A stretch of DNA of 43,635 nucleotides, from NCBI GenBank assembly GCA_018712345.1, contig DVHG01000018.1:1-43635 (forward strand). The letters are read 5' to 3'. Below are positions 34,788 through 42,649 of this stretch, in pieces; the stretch's first letter is position 1, and the number at the start of each line of letters is the position of its first letter. Made by a program: the position numbers and the translations under genes. Below the pieces are notes generated by a model. It was not told the DNA's origin, did not search any database, and saw nothing but the letters and a program-made list of their open reading frames with translations. The DNA comes from Candidatus Onthovicinus excrementipullorum (GTDB lineage: Bacteria > Bacillota > Clostridia > Oscillospirales > Acutalibacteraceae).

Positions 34788-34886
34788 ATGATCACGCTGG
34801 CCGTGGTGCTGATGGCAGCCGCCGGGATGTTCTGCTGGTGGTGTTTTATGTATAGAAAACGCAACGGCACCAAAAGTAAGCTGTAG
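34788..34886 (+). CDS. Very small membrane protein
   Basis: A 32-residue peptide, too short for ordinary gene calling: one hydrophobic helix (MITLAVVLMAAAGMFCWWC) followed by a basic tail (YRKRNGTKSKL). A 7-codon leader frame starting at 34768 (MPSRCGL) ends in an ATGA that overlaps the start, after GAAGGGGTGG, suggesting translational coupling; an ATG at 34779 would give 35 residues instead. A GC-rich hairpin follows the stop at once. Function unknown. Helix plus positive tail is typical of single-pass small proteins, including some toxins, but no antitoxin RNA is evident. Confidence 0.5.
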   Translation: MITLAVVLMAAAGMFCWWCFMYRKRNGTKSKL

Positions 34887-34897
34887 ATGTACAACGA

Positions 34898-34926
34898 AGC
34901 GCTGCGGAGACCAATCCCGCAGCGCT
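34898..34926 (+). terminator. Hairpin after the small membrane protein
   Basis: AGCGCTGCGG and CCGCAGCGCT pair perfectly around a 9-nt loop, 11 nt after the small gene's stop. No T-run on the plus strand; it may also serve the convergent gene ending at 34958. Confidence 0.55.
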
Positions 34927-34957
34927 CCTATTTGCCACCACGTCCATATCCGGATTT

Positions 34958-35134
34958 TTACCGGCCATAGGACTCCAGCGCCGGAATTTTAACTGCAAAC
35001 AATGACTTGCCATCCCGCAATACGCGATACCGCTCCTGCGGGCTGACGGCTACGACCGCAACATATTCGCTGCTTCCGGGCGGTTCCTGAACAATCCGGG
35101 CCGCACCATGTGCACACATCAGGTAACGGGACAT
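34958..35134 (-). CDS. Small hypothetical protein, 58 residues
   Basis: A soluble 58-residue protein not recognised as any family. It starts MSRYLMCAHGAARIV and contains VAVVAVSPQERYRVL, which looks like alternating beta-strands. ATG at 35134 is seven bases after AGGAGG, a strong site, which is the main reason to believe it; the frame extends to 35173 without another site. It converges on the small membrane-protein gene and diverges from the carboxypeptidase gene. No function can be given. Confidence 0.55.
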   Translation of the reverse strand: MSRYLMCAHGAARIVQEPPGSSEYVAVVAVSPQERYRVLRDGKSLFAVKIPALESYGR

Positions 35135-35375
35135 CACCCCACCTCCTGATAAACAGTGTATCCGCCCAAACAATTTTATTGTAATAAAAAATTTCCCATC
35201 TTAATTTAAAACGGCCTTTTGAAACGCAGATGTTTTTTGGGGGAAAATCCGGAAAAATTAAGGATGTGAAGTGCATATCCACTTGCCAAAAGACGTCCGT
35301 CGTTTTATAATGAATAAATCAGGAATCAGTCGAAACGGCACGCTCCCCTATTGGTCAAAGGAGGAAATTCGTTCC

Positions 35376-36203
35376 ATGAATAAAAAGGCAAAGACATCCA
35401 TCGCAGTCATCGCCTCTGTCGTTCTGATCGCGGTTATTGCGATCCTCGTTGTAGTCAATCTGAAATTCGGCGATACGCCCGATCCCCTTGCGGAGGAAAT
35501 TACAACGACCTCCCCCGCTACGACCGAGGCACCGGCCACAGAGGAAACGCCCTCTCAGGTATCCACGGAAGCGCAGACCGAAGAGCAGACACACTCCGCC
35601 GCGGACAACTACGGCAATCCGAATGTGCAGACGATCACGATTGACGAGGACCAGTGGTACCTGACGCTCGTCAACCGGAACCGCAAGCTGCCGGAGGATT
35701 TTATTCCGCCGAAAACCTCCTATCTGGTGGACGATTCCGATGCGGAACTGGACTCCCGGTGTGCGGACCAGTATATTGCCATGTACAACGCCGCGCTGAA
35801 GGAAAACATCGAGCTGTATCCTCTTTCCGGATACCGGCGGATCTCCACACAGAAAAAGAACTATGAAAATAAAATCAATCTGTACCTGAATCAGGGGTAC
35901 TCCTACCTGGACGCCGCTCAAAAGGCCGCGACAATCATCCTGCCGCCCGGGACGAGCGAGCACAACCTCGGTCTGGCGATGGATATCTGTTCCCTGGAGG
36001 AGTCCTTTGCGAACACCAAGGAATTCGCCTGGCTGATGGAACACGCGCAGGATTACGGCTTTATCCTCCGCTATCCGGCGGACAAGCAGGATATCACGCA
36101 GATCACCTATGAGCCGTGGCACTGGCGCTATGTCGGGGTGGACGCGGCCAAGGCAATGAAGGCCAGCGGGCAGTGCCTGGAGGAATACCTGGGGTACGCA
36201 TGA
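35376..36203 (+). CDS. VanY-type D,D-carboxypeptidase (M15B), membrane-anchored
   Basis: A 275-residue zinc peptidase that trims the terminal D-Ala of peptidoglycan stem peptides outside the cell. A membrane anchor lies at about residues 8-27, then a Thr/Glu-rich linker (to about 90), then the catalytic domain. Zinc ligands are His196 and Asp203 in SEHNLGLAMD and His249 in YEPWHWRYVG, with catalytic Glu246. ATG at 35376 follows AAAGGAGGAAA; the open frame back to 35271 has no site. There is no vanR/S/H/A neighbour, so this is wall housekeeping or spore-wall related rather than glycopeptide resistance (inference). Confidence 0.9.
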   Translation: MNKKAKTSIAVIASVVLIAVIAILVVVNLKFGDTPDPLAEEITTTSPATTEAPATEETPSQVSTEAQTEEQTHSAADNYGNPNVQTITIDEDQWYLTLVNRNRKLPEDFIPPKTSYLVDDSDAELDSRCADQYIAMYNAALKENIELYPLSGYRRISTQKKNYENKINLYLNQGYSYLDAAQKAATIILPPGTSEHNLGLAMDICSLEESFANTKEFAWLMEHAQDYGFILRYPADKQDITQITYEPWHWRYVGVDAAKAMKASGQCLEEYLGYA

Positions 36204-36221
36204 TTCAAAATCGGACATGAC

Positions 36222-36254
36222 AGAGCACCTGCGCACCGACTGCGCAGGTGCTCT
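36222..36254 (+). terminator. Terminator of the carboxypeptidase gene
   Basis: AGAGCACCTGCGCA and TGCGCAGGTGCTCT form a perfect 14-bp stem around CCGAC, followed by TTGTATATT. Confidence 0.88.
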
Positions 36255-36312
36255 TTGTATATTATGAAACTGTCACACACTCTCCCCCTCCTCTGCCGGC
36301 ATACACAGAAAA

Positions 36313-36345
36313 TCGCCCGCACGGCTGACTGCCGCACGGGCGATG
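36313..36345 (-). terminator. Terminator of glyQS
   Basis: On the minus strand ATCGCCCGTGCGGC pairs with GCCGTGCGGGCGAT around AGTCA and is followed by TTTTC, 20 nt after the glyQS stop. Confidence 0.8.
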
Positions 36346-36364
36346 ATACACATCTGTTTATAAA

Positions 36365-37747
36365 TCAGAAATCCATCTTGACCTGAAGGTAGGCTACCAG
36401 ATCGTCAATCTTCACGCGCTCCTGCTGCATGGTGTCGCGGTCGCGGATGGTGACGGCGCCGTCCTCCAGCGAGTCAAAGTCAAACGTGATGCAGAACGGT
36501 GTACCGATCTCATCCTGACGGCGGTACCGCTTGCCGATGGAGCCCGCGTCGTCATAATCGACCATAAAGTGGCGGGACAGCATGGCGTAGACCTCCTGCG
36601 CCTGCTCGCTCAGCTTTTTGGAGAGCGGGAGCACGGCGGCCTTGAACGGCGCAAGTGCCGGATGCAGATGCAGGACAACGCGGGTGTCGTTCTTCTCCGC
36701 GTCCACAACCTCCTCGTCGTAGGCGTCCACGAGGAATGCCAGGGCCACACGGTCCGCGCCGAGGGACGGCTCGATGACGTACGGCAGGTATTTCTCATTC
36801 TGCTCCTGATCGAAGTACTCCATGCTCTTGCCGGAGGTCTCCTGATGGCGGGTCAGGTCAAAGTTGGTACGGCTTGCGACGCCCCACAGCTCGCCCCAGC
36901 CGAACGGGAAGAGGTACTCAAAGTCCGTAGTGGCGTTGGAGTAGTGGGAGAGCTCCTCCTTCTCGTGGTCGCGCAGGCGGAGGTTGTTGTCTTTCATGCC
37001 CAGGGAGAGCAGCCACTTGTGGCAGAAGTCTTTCCAGTAGGCGAACCAGTCGAGCTCCGTGCCGGGCTTGCAGAAGAACTCCAGTTCCATCTGCTCAAAC
37101 TCGCGGGTGCGGAAGGTGAAGTTGCCGGGCGTGATCTCATTGCGGAAGGACTTGCCGATCTGGCAGACGCCGAAGGGCAACTTTTTGCGCGTGGTGCGCT
37201 GAATGTTCAGGAAGTTTACAAAGATGCCCTGCGCCGTCTCCGGGCGGAGGTAGAGCTCATTCTTTGCATCCTCCGTGACGCCCTGGAAGGTCTTGAACAT
37301 CAGGTTGAACTGGCGGATATCCGTAAAATCGTGGCCGCCGCAGTCGGGGCAGGCAATGTTGTGGTCCTTGATGTACTGGCTCATCTGCTCAAAGGACCAG
37401 CCCGCCGGATTGACACCCGTATCCTCGATGAGCTTATCGGCGCGGTGGCGCGTCTTACAGCTCTTGCAGTCCATGAGCGGATCGGAGAATCCGCCCACAT
37501 GGCCGGACGCCACCCACACCTGCGGGTTCATCAGGATCGCAGAGTCGAGCCCGACGTTATAGGGATTTTCCTGCACAAATTTGCGCCACCAGGCGCGTTT
37601 GACGTTATTTTTAAACTCCACGCCGAGCGGGCCGTAATCCCACGTATTGGAGAGCCCGCCGTAAATCTCGCTACCCGGATAGACAAAGCCGCGGTTCTTG
37701 CACAGCGAGACGACCTGCTCCATGGTTTTTTCTTCATTCTTGAGCAT
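36365..37747 (-). CDS. glyQS: Glycyl-tRNA synthetase, single-chain type
   Basis: A 460-residue class II synthetase of the alpha2 type, charging tRNA-Gly. The N-terminus has [21 protein letters not shown] zinc-binding [17 protein letters not shown] insertion lies near residues 95-145, motif 2 reads [19 protein letters not shown], and motif 3 is [14 protein letters not shown]. An anticodon-binding domain (about 365-455) begins [20 protein letters not shown] at 37747 is preceded by AAAGGTGG; the open frame to 37837 crosses the promoter. No T-box leader is visible, although such genes often have one. It diverges from ilvD. Confidence 0.96.
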   Translation of the reverse strand: MLKNEEKTMEQVVSLCKNRGFVYPGSEIYGGLSNTWDYGPLGVEFKNNVKRAWWRKFVQENPYNVGLDSAILMNPQVWVASGHVGGFSDPLMDCKSCKTRHRADKLIEDTGVNPAGWSFEQMSQYIKDHNIACPDCGGHDFTDIRQFNLMFKTFQGVTEDAKNELYLRPETAQGIFVNFLNIQRTTRKKLPFGVCQIGKSFRNEITPGNFTFRTREFEQMELEFFCKPGTELDWFAYWKDFCHKWLLSLGMKDNNLRLRDHEKEELSHYSNATTDFEYLFPFGWGELWGVASRTNFDLTRHQETSGKSMEYFDQEQNEKYLPYVIEPSLGADRVALAFLVDAYDEEVVDAEKNDTRVVLHLHPALAPFKAAVLPLSKKLSEQAQEVYAMLSRHFMVDYDDAGSIGKRYRRQDEIGTPFCITFDFDSLEDGAVTIRDRDTMQQERVKIDDLVAYLQVKMDF

Positions 37748-37787
37748 TCCTCTTCCACCTTTCAAGCGGTTGTAAACATATGCTATT

Positions 37788-37816
37788 ATTGTAATCAAAC
37801 GGCCGCGAAAAGTCAA
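37788..37816 (-). promoter_or_regulatory. glyQS promoter
   Basis: On the minus strand TTGACT (37816-37811) and TACAAT (37793-37788) are exactly 17 nt apart, about 40 nt before the start codon. The short leader leaves no room for a T-box. Confidence 0.85.
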
Positions 37817-37984
37817 GGAAGCAGGTCCTTCTGCCACGGAATTCCGCTTCCCATCGCCCGCCCGTTGTGGTACAATAGAGAAAAGCCGAAATATTGAAAT
37901 CGGTTTGTATCACTGTTTACACTCTAACGGGCGCAAACATGATAAAATAGAGATACTGATTTAGAGAAAAAGGGTGTGTATATC

Positions 37985-39646
37985 ATGAGAAGTGATCGGA
38001 TCACAAAAGGCGTCAACGCGGCGCCGCAGCGCTCCCTGCTCCATGCGCTGGGGCTGTCGGAGGAAGAGATCGGCCACAAGCCGCTCATCGGCGTTGTCAG
38101 CTCCGCGAATGAGATTGTGCCCGGGCACATGAATATTGACAAAGTTGTGGAGGCCGTTAAAATGGGCGTCGCGATGGCGGGAGGCGTGCCGATCGTGTTC
38201 CCGGCCATCGCCGTGTGCGACGGTATTGCGATGGGCCATGAGGGCATGAAGTACTCCCTCGTCACCCGCGAGCTGATCTGCGATTCCACGGAGGCCATGG
38301 CGACTGCGCATCCATTTGACGGTCTGGTCATGGTACCCAACTGCGATAAAAACGTCCCCGGCCTGCTGATGGCCGCGGCACGCATCAACATCCCCACCAT
38401 CTTTGTCAGCGGCGGCCCGATGCTTGCCGGCCACATGCACGGCAAAAAGATCGGCTTCTCCTCGATCTCGGAGGCCGTGGGCGAATTCCGCTCCGGCAAG
38501 ATCACGGCGGACGATCTGGTGGAATATGAGAACAAGACCTGCCCGACCTGCGGCTCCTGCTCCGGCATGTTCACCGCCAACAGCATGAACTGCCTGACCG
38601 AGGTGCTCGGCATGGGCCTGCCCGGCAACGGGACAATTCCGGCGGTATATTCCGACCGCCTGCGCCTGGCCAAGCGCGCCGGTATGCGCATTGTGGAACT
38701 GGTGAAAGAAGACCTCAAGCCCCGCGACATCATGAAGGAGGAGAGCTTCCTTAACGCGCTGACGATCGACATGGCTCTCGGGTGCAGCACCAACAGTATG
38801 CTCCACCTGCCCGCGATCGCGCACGAGTGCGGGATCAAGCTGGATCTGGATCTGGCAAACAGCATCTCCGAAAAGACGCCGAACCTGTGTCATCTGGCCC
38901 CGGCGGGCGACCACTTCATTGAGGATCTGAACGAGGCGGGCGGCATCCCGGCCGTCATGCACGAGATTGACAAGCTCGGCCTGCTGCATACTGATCTGAT
39001 GACCGTCACAGGCAAGACGATCGCCGAGAACATCAAAGGCCATGAAATTCTGGATACGGACGTCATCCGCCCGGTCGCCGACCCGTACAGCAAGACGGGC
39101 GGCATCGCAGTGCTCAAGGGCAATTTGGCACCGGACGGCTGTGTCGTCAAGCGTTCCGCCGTGGCGCCTGAGATGATGGCGCACAAGGGCAAGGCCCGCG
39201 TGTTTGACTGCGAGGAGGACGCGCTCAGTGCGATCTACGATGGCAAGATCAACGCCGGCGAGGTTGTCATCATCCGCTATGAGGGCCCGAAGGGCGGCCC
39301 CGGCATGCGCGAGATGCTCAACCCCACCTCCGCCATCATGGGCTGCGGTTTGGGCAACAGCGTGGCTCTGATTACGGACGGACGTTTCTCCGGTGCGACA
39401 CGCGGCGCAGCCATCGGCCACGTCTCCCCTGAGGCGGCCGTGGGCGGCAACATCGCCCTGATAGAGGAGGGCGACATGATCGAGATCGACATCCCCGCCA
39501 ACAAGATCAACGTACTTGTCAGCGATGAGGAGCTTGAAAATCGCCGTGCGGCGTGGAAGCCGCGCCAGCCGCGCATCACGACCGGCTACCTCGCACGCTA
39601 CGCCAAGCAGGTGACCTCCGGCAGCACAGGCGCGATTTTGGAATAA
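37985..39646 (+). CDS. ilvD: Dihydroxy-acid dehydratase
   Basis: A 553-residue iron-sulfur enzyme that dehydrates 2,3-dihydroxy-isovalerate and its homologue in valine, leucine and isoleucine synthesis. Cluster cysteines are Cys120 (NCDKNVPG) and Cys192 within [14 protein letters not shown]. The position where [2Fe-2S] enzymes have an extra Cys reads ANEIVPGH, as in E. coli, so an oxygen-sensitive [4Fe-4S] form fits an anaerobe. ATG at 37985 is used; an in-frame ATG at 37976 is too close to AGGGTG. No ilvB, ilvN or ilvC lies near, so it is a lone gene. A terminator follows at 39667. Confidence 0.96.
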   Translation: MRSDRITKGVNAAPQRSLLHALGLSEEEIGHKPLIGVVSSANEIVPGHMNIDKVVEAVKMGVAMAGGVPIVFPAIAVCDGIAMGHEGMKYSLVTRELICDSTEAMATAHPFDGLVMVPNCDKNVPGLLMAAARINIPTIFVSGGPMLAGHMHGKKIGFSSISEAVGEFRSGKITADDLVEYENKTCPTCGSCSGMFTANSMNCLTEVLGMGLPGNGTIPAVYSDRLRLAKRAGMRIVELVKEDLKPRDIMKEESFLNALTIDMALGCSTNSMLHLPAIAHECGIKLDLDLANSISEKTPNLCHLAPAGDHFIEDLNEAGGIPAVMHEIDKLGLLHTDLMTVTGKTIAENIKGHEILDTDVIRPVADPYSKTGGIAVLKGNLAPDGCVVKRSAVAPEMMAHKGKARVFDCEEDALSAIYDGKINAGEVVIIRYEGPKGGPGMREMLNPTSAIMGCGLGNSVALITDGRFSGATRGAAIGHVSPEAAVGGNIALIEEGDMIEIDIPANKINVLVSDEELENRRAAWKPRQPRITTGYLARYAKQVTSGSTGAILE

Positions 39647-39666
39647 AATACTTTTTAAAAGTCCTA

Positions 39667-39693
39667 AAGGCTGCGGCAGATTGCCGCAGCCTT
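39667..39693 (+). terminator. Terminator of ilvD
   Basis: AAGGCTGCGGCA and TGCCGCAGCCTT pair perfectly around GAT and are followed by TTC, 20 nt after the stop. Confidence 0.85.
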
Positions 39694-39769
39694 TTCATAT
39701 TCGGTCTGGAAGCCCCTGCGCAGATATGATACAATAAGGATAGAATTGACAATTTGGAGGCAATAGGAT

Positions 39770-40384
39770 ATGGACAAAAAATGGCTGGATTGGGCTATTG
39801 AATTACAAAGCCTTGCTCAGGCAGGATTGACCTATGGTAAAGATGTTTATGACAGAGAACGCTACGAGCGGATACGCGATATCTCTGCCGAAATGATGTC
39901 GTATCGGACAGATATTCCGCTGGAGAAGGTAAAAGATCTGTTTTGCAGCGAGACGGGCTATCAAACGCCCAAGCTGGATACACGGGCTGCTATTTTCGAT
40001 CATGGTAAAATTCTTCTTGTGCGCGAAAACAATGGAAAATGGTCCCTGCCCGGCGGTTGGGTGGATGTAAATGTATCCGTCAAAGAGAACACACTGAAAG
40101 AGGTCAAAGAGGAAGCGGGACTGGACGTTACCGCCGATAGAATTATCGCGGTGCAGGACAGGGCAAAGCACAATTTGCCCTTATACGCATATGGGGTATG
40201 CAAGATATTTGTGCTCTGCTCCGTCATTGGCGGACAGTTTGAGCCTAATATTGAAACGACAGAATCCCGCTATTTTTCCGAAAACGATTTACCGGCACTC
40301 GCGACCGAGAAAAATACGGTAGAACAAGTTAAAATGTGCTTTAACGCGTATCGTGATCCGAACTGGGTGACATTATTTGATTAA
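39770..40384 (+). CDS. NUDIX hydrolase with Nudix_N_2 domain
   Basis: A 204-residue pyrophosphohydrolase of nucleoside diphosphates linked to another moiety (ADP-ribose-like substrates). Residues about 5-62 form the helical N-terminal domain characteristic of this subgroup. The NUDIX box lies near 94-118: GGWVDVNVSVKEN followed by KEVKEEAGL, which keeps the metal-binding EVKEE glutamates. The first Glu of the textbook box is replaced, as is common in the GGWxD subgroup. ATG at 39770 follows TTGGAGG by ten bases. It is somewhat more AT-rich than ilvD before it and is followed by repeat-rich DNA. Confidence 0.9.
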   Translation: MDKKWLDWAIELQSLAQAGLTYGKDVYDRERYERIRDISAEMMSYRTDIPLEKVKDLFCSETGYQTPKLDTRAAIFDHGKILLVRENNGKWSLPGGWVDVNVSVKENTLKEVKEEAGLDVTADRIIAVQDRAKHNLPLYAYGVCKIFVLCSVIGGQFEPNIETTESRYFSENDLPALATEKNTVEQVKMCFNAYRDPNWVTLFD

Positions 40385-40485
40385 AAACTAACGGACATAT
40401 TAAATCAATAATATCGTATTGCCATGAATTAAAACTCTCCGGCTTTAATACACATCGGGATTGTGATATCATATTGCCCGCAAAC

Positions 40486-40560
40486 AAGTACGGCGGCACC
40501 TGTACCATAAAGCGCGAAAATAACAGGTTCGCCTTGGAGATCCTGATCCCTGTCAAAAAC
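40486..40560 (+). pseudogene. Fragment of an AgrC-like kinase (C-terminal end)
   Basis: Twenty-five codons read KYGGTCTIKRENNRF then ALEILIPVKN, matching the last residues of the three GHKL kinases in this window (KYGGTCTTKREDGKF, LKILIPV). Nothing before it matches the rest of a kinase, and the reading frame continues into repeat DNA. It is a remnant of a fourth copy, left by deletion or recombination. Confidence 0.8.
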
Positions 40561-40641
40561 CGAACAGACGAGAACAGAACCACCGTTCCAAATGACAAAC
40601 AGTGGTTTTTTTGTGACCAAGGCTTCCCTTGTGTCAGGGTA

Positions 40642-40702
40642 ATTCCCCTAATAGGGGAATTGTCTGCGGAGCAGACAAAAAGGTTCCCGTCTGCGGAGCA
40701 GG
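40642..40702 (+). repeat. Diverged direct repeat, copy A
   Basis: Unit begins ATTCCCCT, continues through GCGGAGCAGACAAAAAGG and ends TGCGGAGCAGG. It contains small inverted repeats (ATTCCCC/GGGGAAT; GTCTGC/GCAGAC). Copy B at 41005-41065 has the same order of words with scattered substitutions. Confidence 0.8.
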
Positions 40703-40944
40703 GCCGTCGCCATTCACTGAAAACCAGATACACGCACTCAAAGGCTTCCCCTTGGGGGGAAGCTGGCCGACTTGTCGGTCTGATGAGGGGAAAGGTCACG
40801 GTTTGAACAAATCGCCCCTGCGGTAATCTGACGGCTGTGCTATAAAGCGTCCCAACACACCGCTCATCCATCCGGCTCCATCACAGGGATGCCTGATACG
40901 ATAACCGGCCCCTCACCTCATCCGTCCCGGCTCACGCCGTGCCA

Positions 40945-40964
40945 CCTTCCCCTCAAGGGGAAGG
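40945..40964 (+). repeat. Short REP-like hairpin with T-run
   Basis: CCTTCCCC and GGGGAAGG arms are followed by CTTTTTT, so it could terminate plus-strand transcription. A related CTTCCCC/GGGGAAG hairpin occurs near 40744-40763. Confidence 0.6.
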
Positions 40965-41004
40965 CTTTTTTCGTAGAAATCCGCCCGACTTTCCCCCGGG
41001 GGGA

Positions 41005-41065
41005 ATTCCCCTGTCAAGGGAAATGTTTGCGAAGCAGACAAAAGGGTTCCCGCCTGCGGAGCAGG
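41005..41065 (+). repeat. Diverged direct repeat, copy B
   Basis: Same unit as 40642-40702: ATTCCCCT, then GCGAAGCAGACAAAAGGG and TGCGGAGCAGG. The next bases (AGCCATCACGCGGATGCGTGA) form another small hairpin typical of clostridial intergenic repeats. Confidence 0.8.
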
Positions 41066-41165
41066 AGCCATCACGCGGATGCGTGACTGAGGGGTTGTTG
41101 GCCGAAATCATCGGTTTTCTGCTGACCTCACCCTGTAACAATCCCTCCGTCCCGGCTTACTCCGG

Positions 41166-41194
41166 CCCACCTCCCTTTACACAAGGGAGGTGGG
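41166..41194 (+). terminator. Repeat-type hairpin upstream of kinase 2
   Basis: CCCACCTCCCTT and AAGGGAGGTGGG pair perfectly around a 5-nt loop, followed by ATATTTCTT. It may act as terminator or as one of the REP-like units of this region. Confidence 0.6.
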
Positions 41195-41315
41195 ATATTT
41201 CTTCTCCTCAAAGGGAGCGGGGGTTAAAAACTTCTGTGCGGGGATGGTATCAGCGAAACGAATGTGATACAATATACCCCGGAATGACACGATGTAGCGG
41301 AGTGTGTAAAGCAAG

Positions 41316-42623
41316 ATGGGACTCTATAATGCTTTAGATATCATTGCAACCATAACAGAATCGTTTGCGCTGTATGTGATGATCGGGTGTTTTTGCAAGC
41401 AACCGCGCTTCCGTCCGGCCGTGAGCCGGCTGCTGCCGGCGGTGAGCTACGGAATCCTCGTTCTGCTCCTGACTCATTTCACGGATTTAGGGGGCATCAA
41501 AATTTTTATCATTTTTCCGTTTGCGCTCGTCATGACAAAAATGTGTTATCAATCGCCGCTGCGCTATTGTCTGGTCACTACGGAACTGTTCTATATTCTT
41601 GGTTCTATTCTCTCAGAAGCTGTGGGCATTTCGCTGATGAGCTGGATCTATCACGGGGATACCACGACCCAGGTGGGCGGAGAAACGGTTCTCAAATGGC
41701 AGATCTACGTGGTTACTCTCTTACTGCGCTGCGTATTCCTGGCGATCGCGTATGGGCTGCTGCGGAACTTCCGATATCAGATCCAAACCAAGGACGCAGC
41801 GATTTTGACCGCCAGTTTTCTGCTGCTCCTCACCTTTAACTTTTCCAGCACGTATAATTTTCTGAATTTGAACATAGAGAACACGCTGCTTCTGGACCTG
41901 ACCACTTCTGTGCTCTGCGTATTCTTCATGGTGCTGTTTCTCTATACTAAAAATGTTTCCTATCTCCGGGAAGAAGAACAGCGGGATAAGATACAGATCG
42001 CCCAGCTCCAGCAGCAGTTTGCCTATTATCAGGATAAACAGCGGGACGAGGAGCGTGTGCGCGCAATCTACCACGACATGAAGAATCACCTGCTGGTGCT
42101 CGAAGGCAGTCAGGGTACGGACGCCACCCGCCAGATGGCGCAGGAACTCCGCAACCAGATCGCGGACTATGAAAACTACGTCCATACAGGGAATGAGTTC
42201 CTTGATATCATCCTCAAGGATAAAGCCGAAAAAGCGCGCGCAAAACATATTGATTTTTCCGCCGTCGTGGATTTTGACGGCGTCGATTTCATCGAACCGC
42301 TGGACATCAGCACGCTGTTTGGCAACGGGATTGACAATGCGATCGAGGCCTGTGAAAAGCTCCGGGAGGAGGACCGCGTCATTCTGGTGAAAGCCGGCAG
42401 GGTGCAGACCTTTGTCTCCATCCTGATTGAGAACAACTGCGCGGCGGAAGCACTGCCCAAAGAAAAGCGCACCACAAAGGCGGACAGCCTGCTGCACGGA
42501 TTCGGTCTCTCCAATATGAAAAAAGCTGCTGAAAAGTACGGCGGCACCTGCACGACAAAGCGCGAGGACGGCAAGTTCACGCTCAAGATTTTAATTCCGG
42601 TTCCGGGCGGTAAAAATCAGTAA
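41316..42623 (+). CDS. AgrC-like GHKL sensor histidine kinase, copy 2 (different sensor)
   Basis: A 435-residue membrane kinase. The first about 205 residues carry six or so hydrophobic segments (DIIATITESFALYVMIG, ILVLLLTHF, further ones to LCVFFMVLFLY) and do not resemble the sensors of copies 1 and 3. A coil (REEEQRDKIQIAQLQQQFAY) leads to the phosphoacceptor motif YHDMKNHLLVLE and a GHKL ATPase domain with LFGNGIDNAIEAC and LLHGFGLSNM. From DEERVRAIYHDM onward it is nearly the same protein as copy 1, so one half was exchanged. Start support is weak (GGAG about 15 nt before ATG). It is directly followed by copy 3, probably in one transcript. Confidence 0.9.
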   Translation: MGLYNALDIIATITESFALYVMIGCFCKQPRFRPAVSRLLPAVSYGILVLLLTHFTDLGGIKIFIIFPFALVMTKMCYQSPLRYCLVTTELFYILGSILSEAVGISLMSWIYHGDTTTQVGGETVLKWQIYVVTLLLRCVFLAIAYGLLRNFRYQIQTKDAAILTASFLLLLTFNFSSTYNFLNLNIENTLLLDLTTSVLCVFFMVLFLYTKNVSYLREEEQRDKIQIAQLQQQFAYYQDKQRDEERVRAIYHDMKNHLLVLEGSQGTDATRQMAQELRNQIADYENYVHTGNEFLDIILKDKAEKARAKHIDFSAVVDFDGVDFIEPLDISTLFGNGIDNAIEACEKLREEDRVILVKAGRVQTFVSILIENNCAAEALPKEKRTTKADSLLHGFGLSNMKKAAEKYGGTCTTKREDGKFTLKILIPVPGGKNQ

Positions 42624-42649
42624 AAATCCCTTGGGAGAGGATGAATCAT

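Larger units (their letters stand above)
40385..41315. repeat. Repeat-rich, gene-free region
   Basis: About 0.93 kb between the NUDIX gene and kinase 2. Apart from the kinase fragment it is made of REP-like hairpins and diverged direct repeats: 40642-40702 and 41005-41065 are two copies of one unit, 40741-40765 and 40945-40964 are CTTCCCC/GGGGAAG hairpins, and 41166-41194 is a 12-bp hairpin. Short open frames here are repeat-derived and have no ribosome-binding sites. Confidence 0.75.

Noticed and set aside
37748-37984. T-box riboswitch upstream of glyQS
   Set aside because: No AGGGTGGNACCGCG-like T-box sequence is present and the promoter lies only about 40 nt before the start codon.
37961-39421. 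Minus-strand open frame of 486 codons opposite ilvD
   Set aside because: It mirrors ilvD codon structure, has no recognisable domain and no start signal. The same holds for frames opposite glyQS (36569-37897), spoIVA (30154-31011) and the NSS gene (33396-34175).
40474-41337. Open frames of 65-132 codons in the repeat region
   Set aside because: Apart from the 25-codon kinase remnant they are translations of REP-like repeats (FPSAEQGRR, FPPAEQEPS type words).
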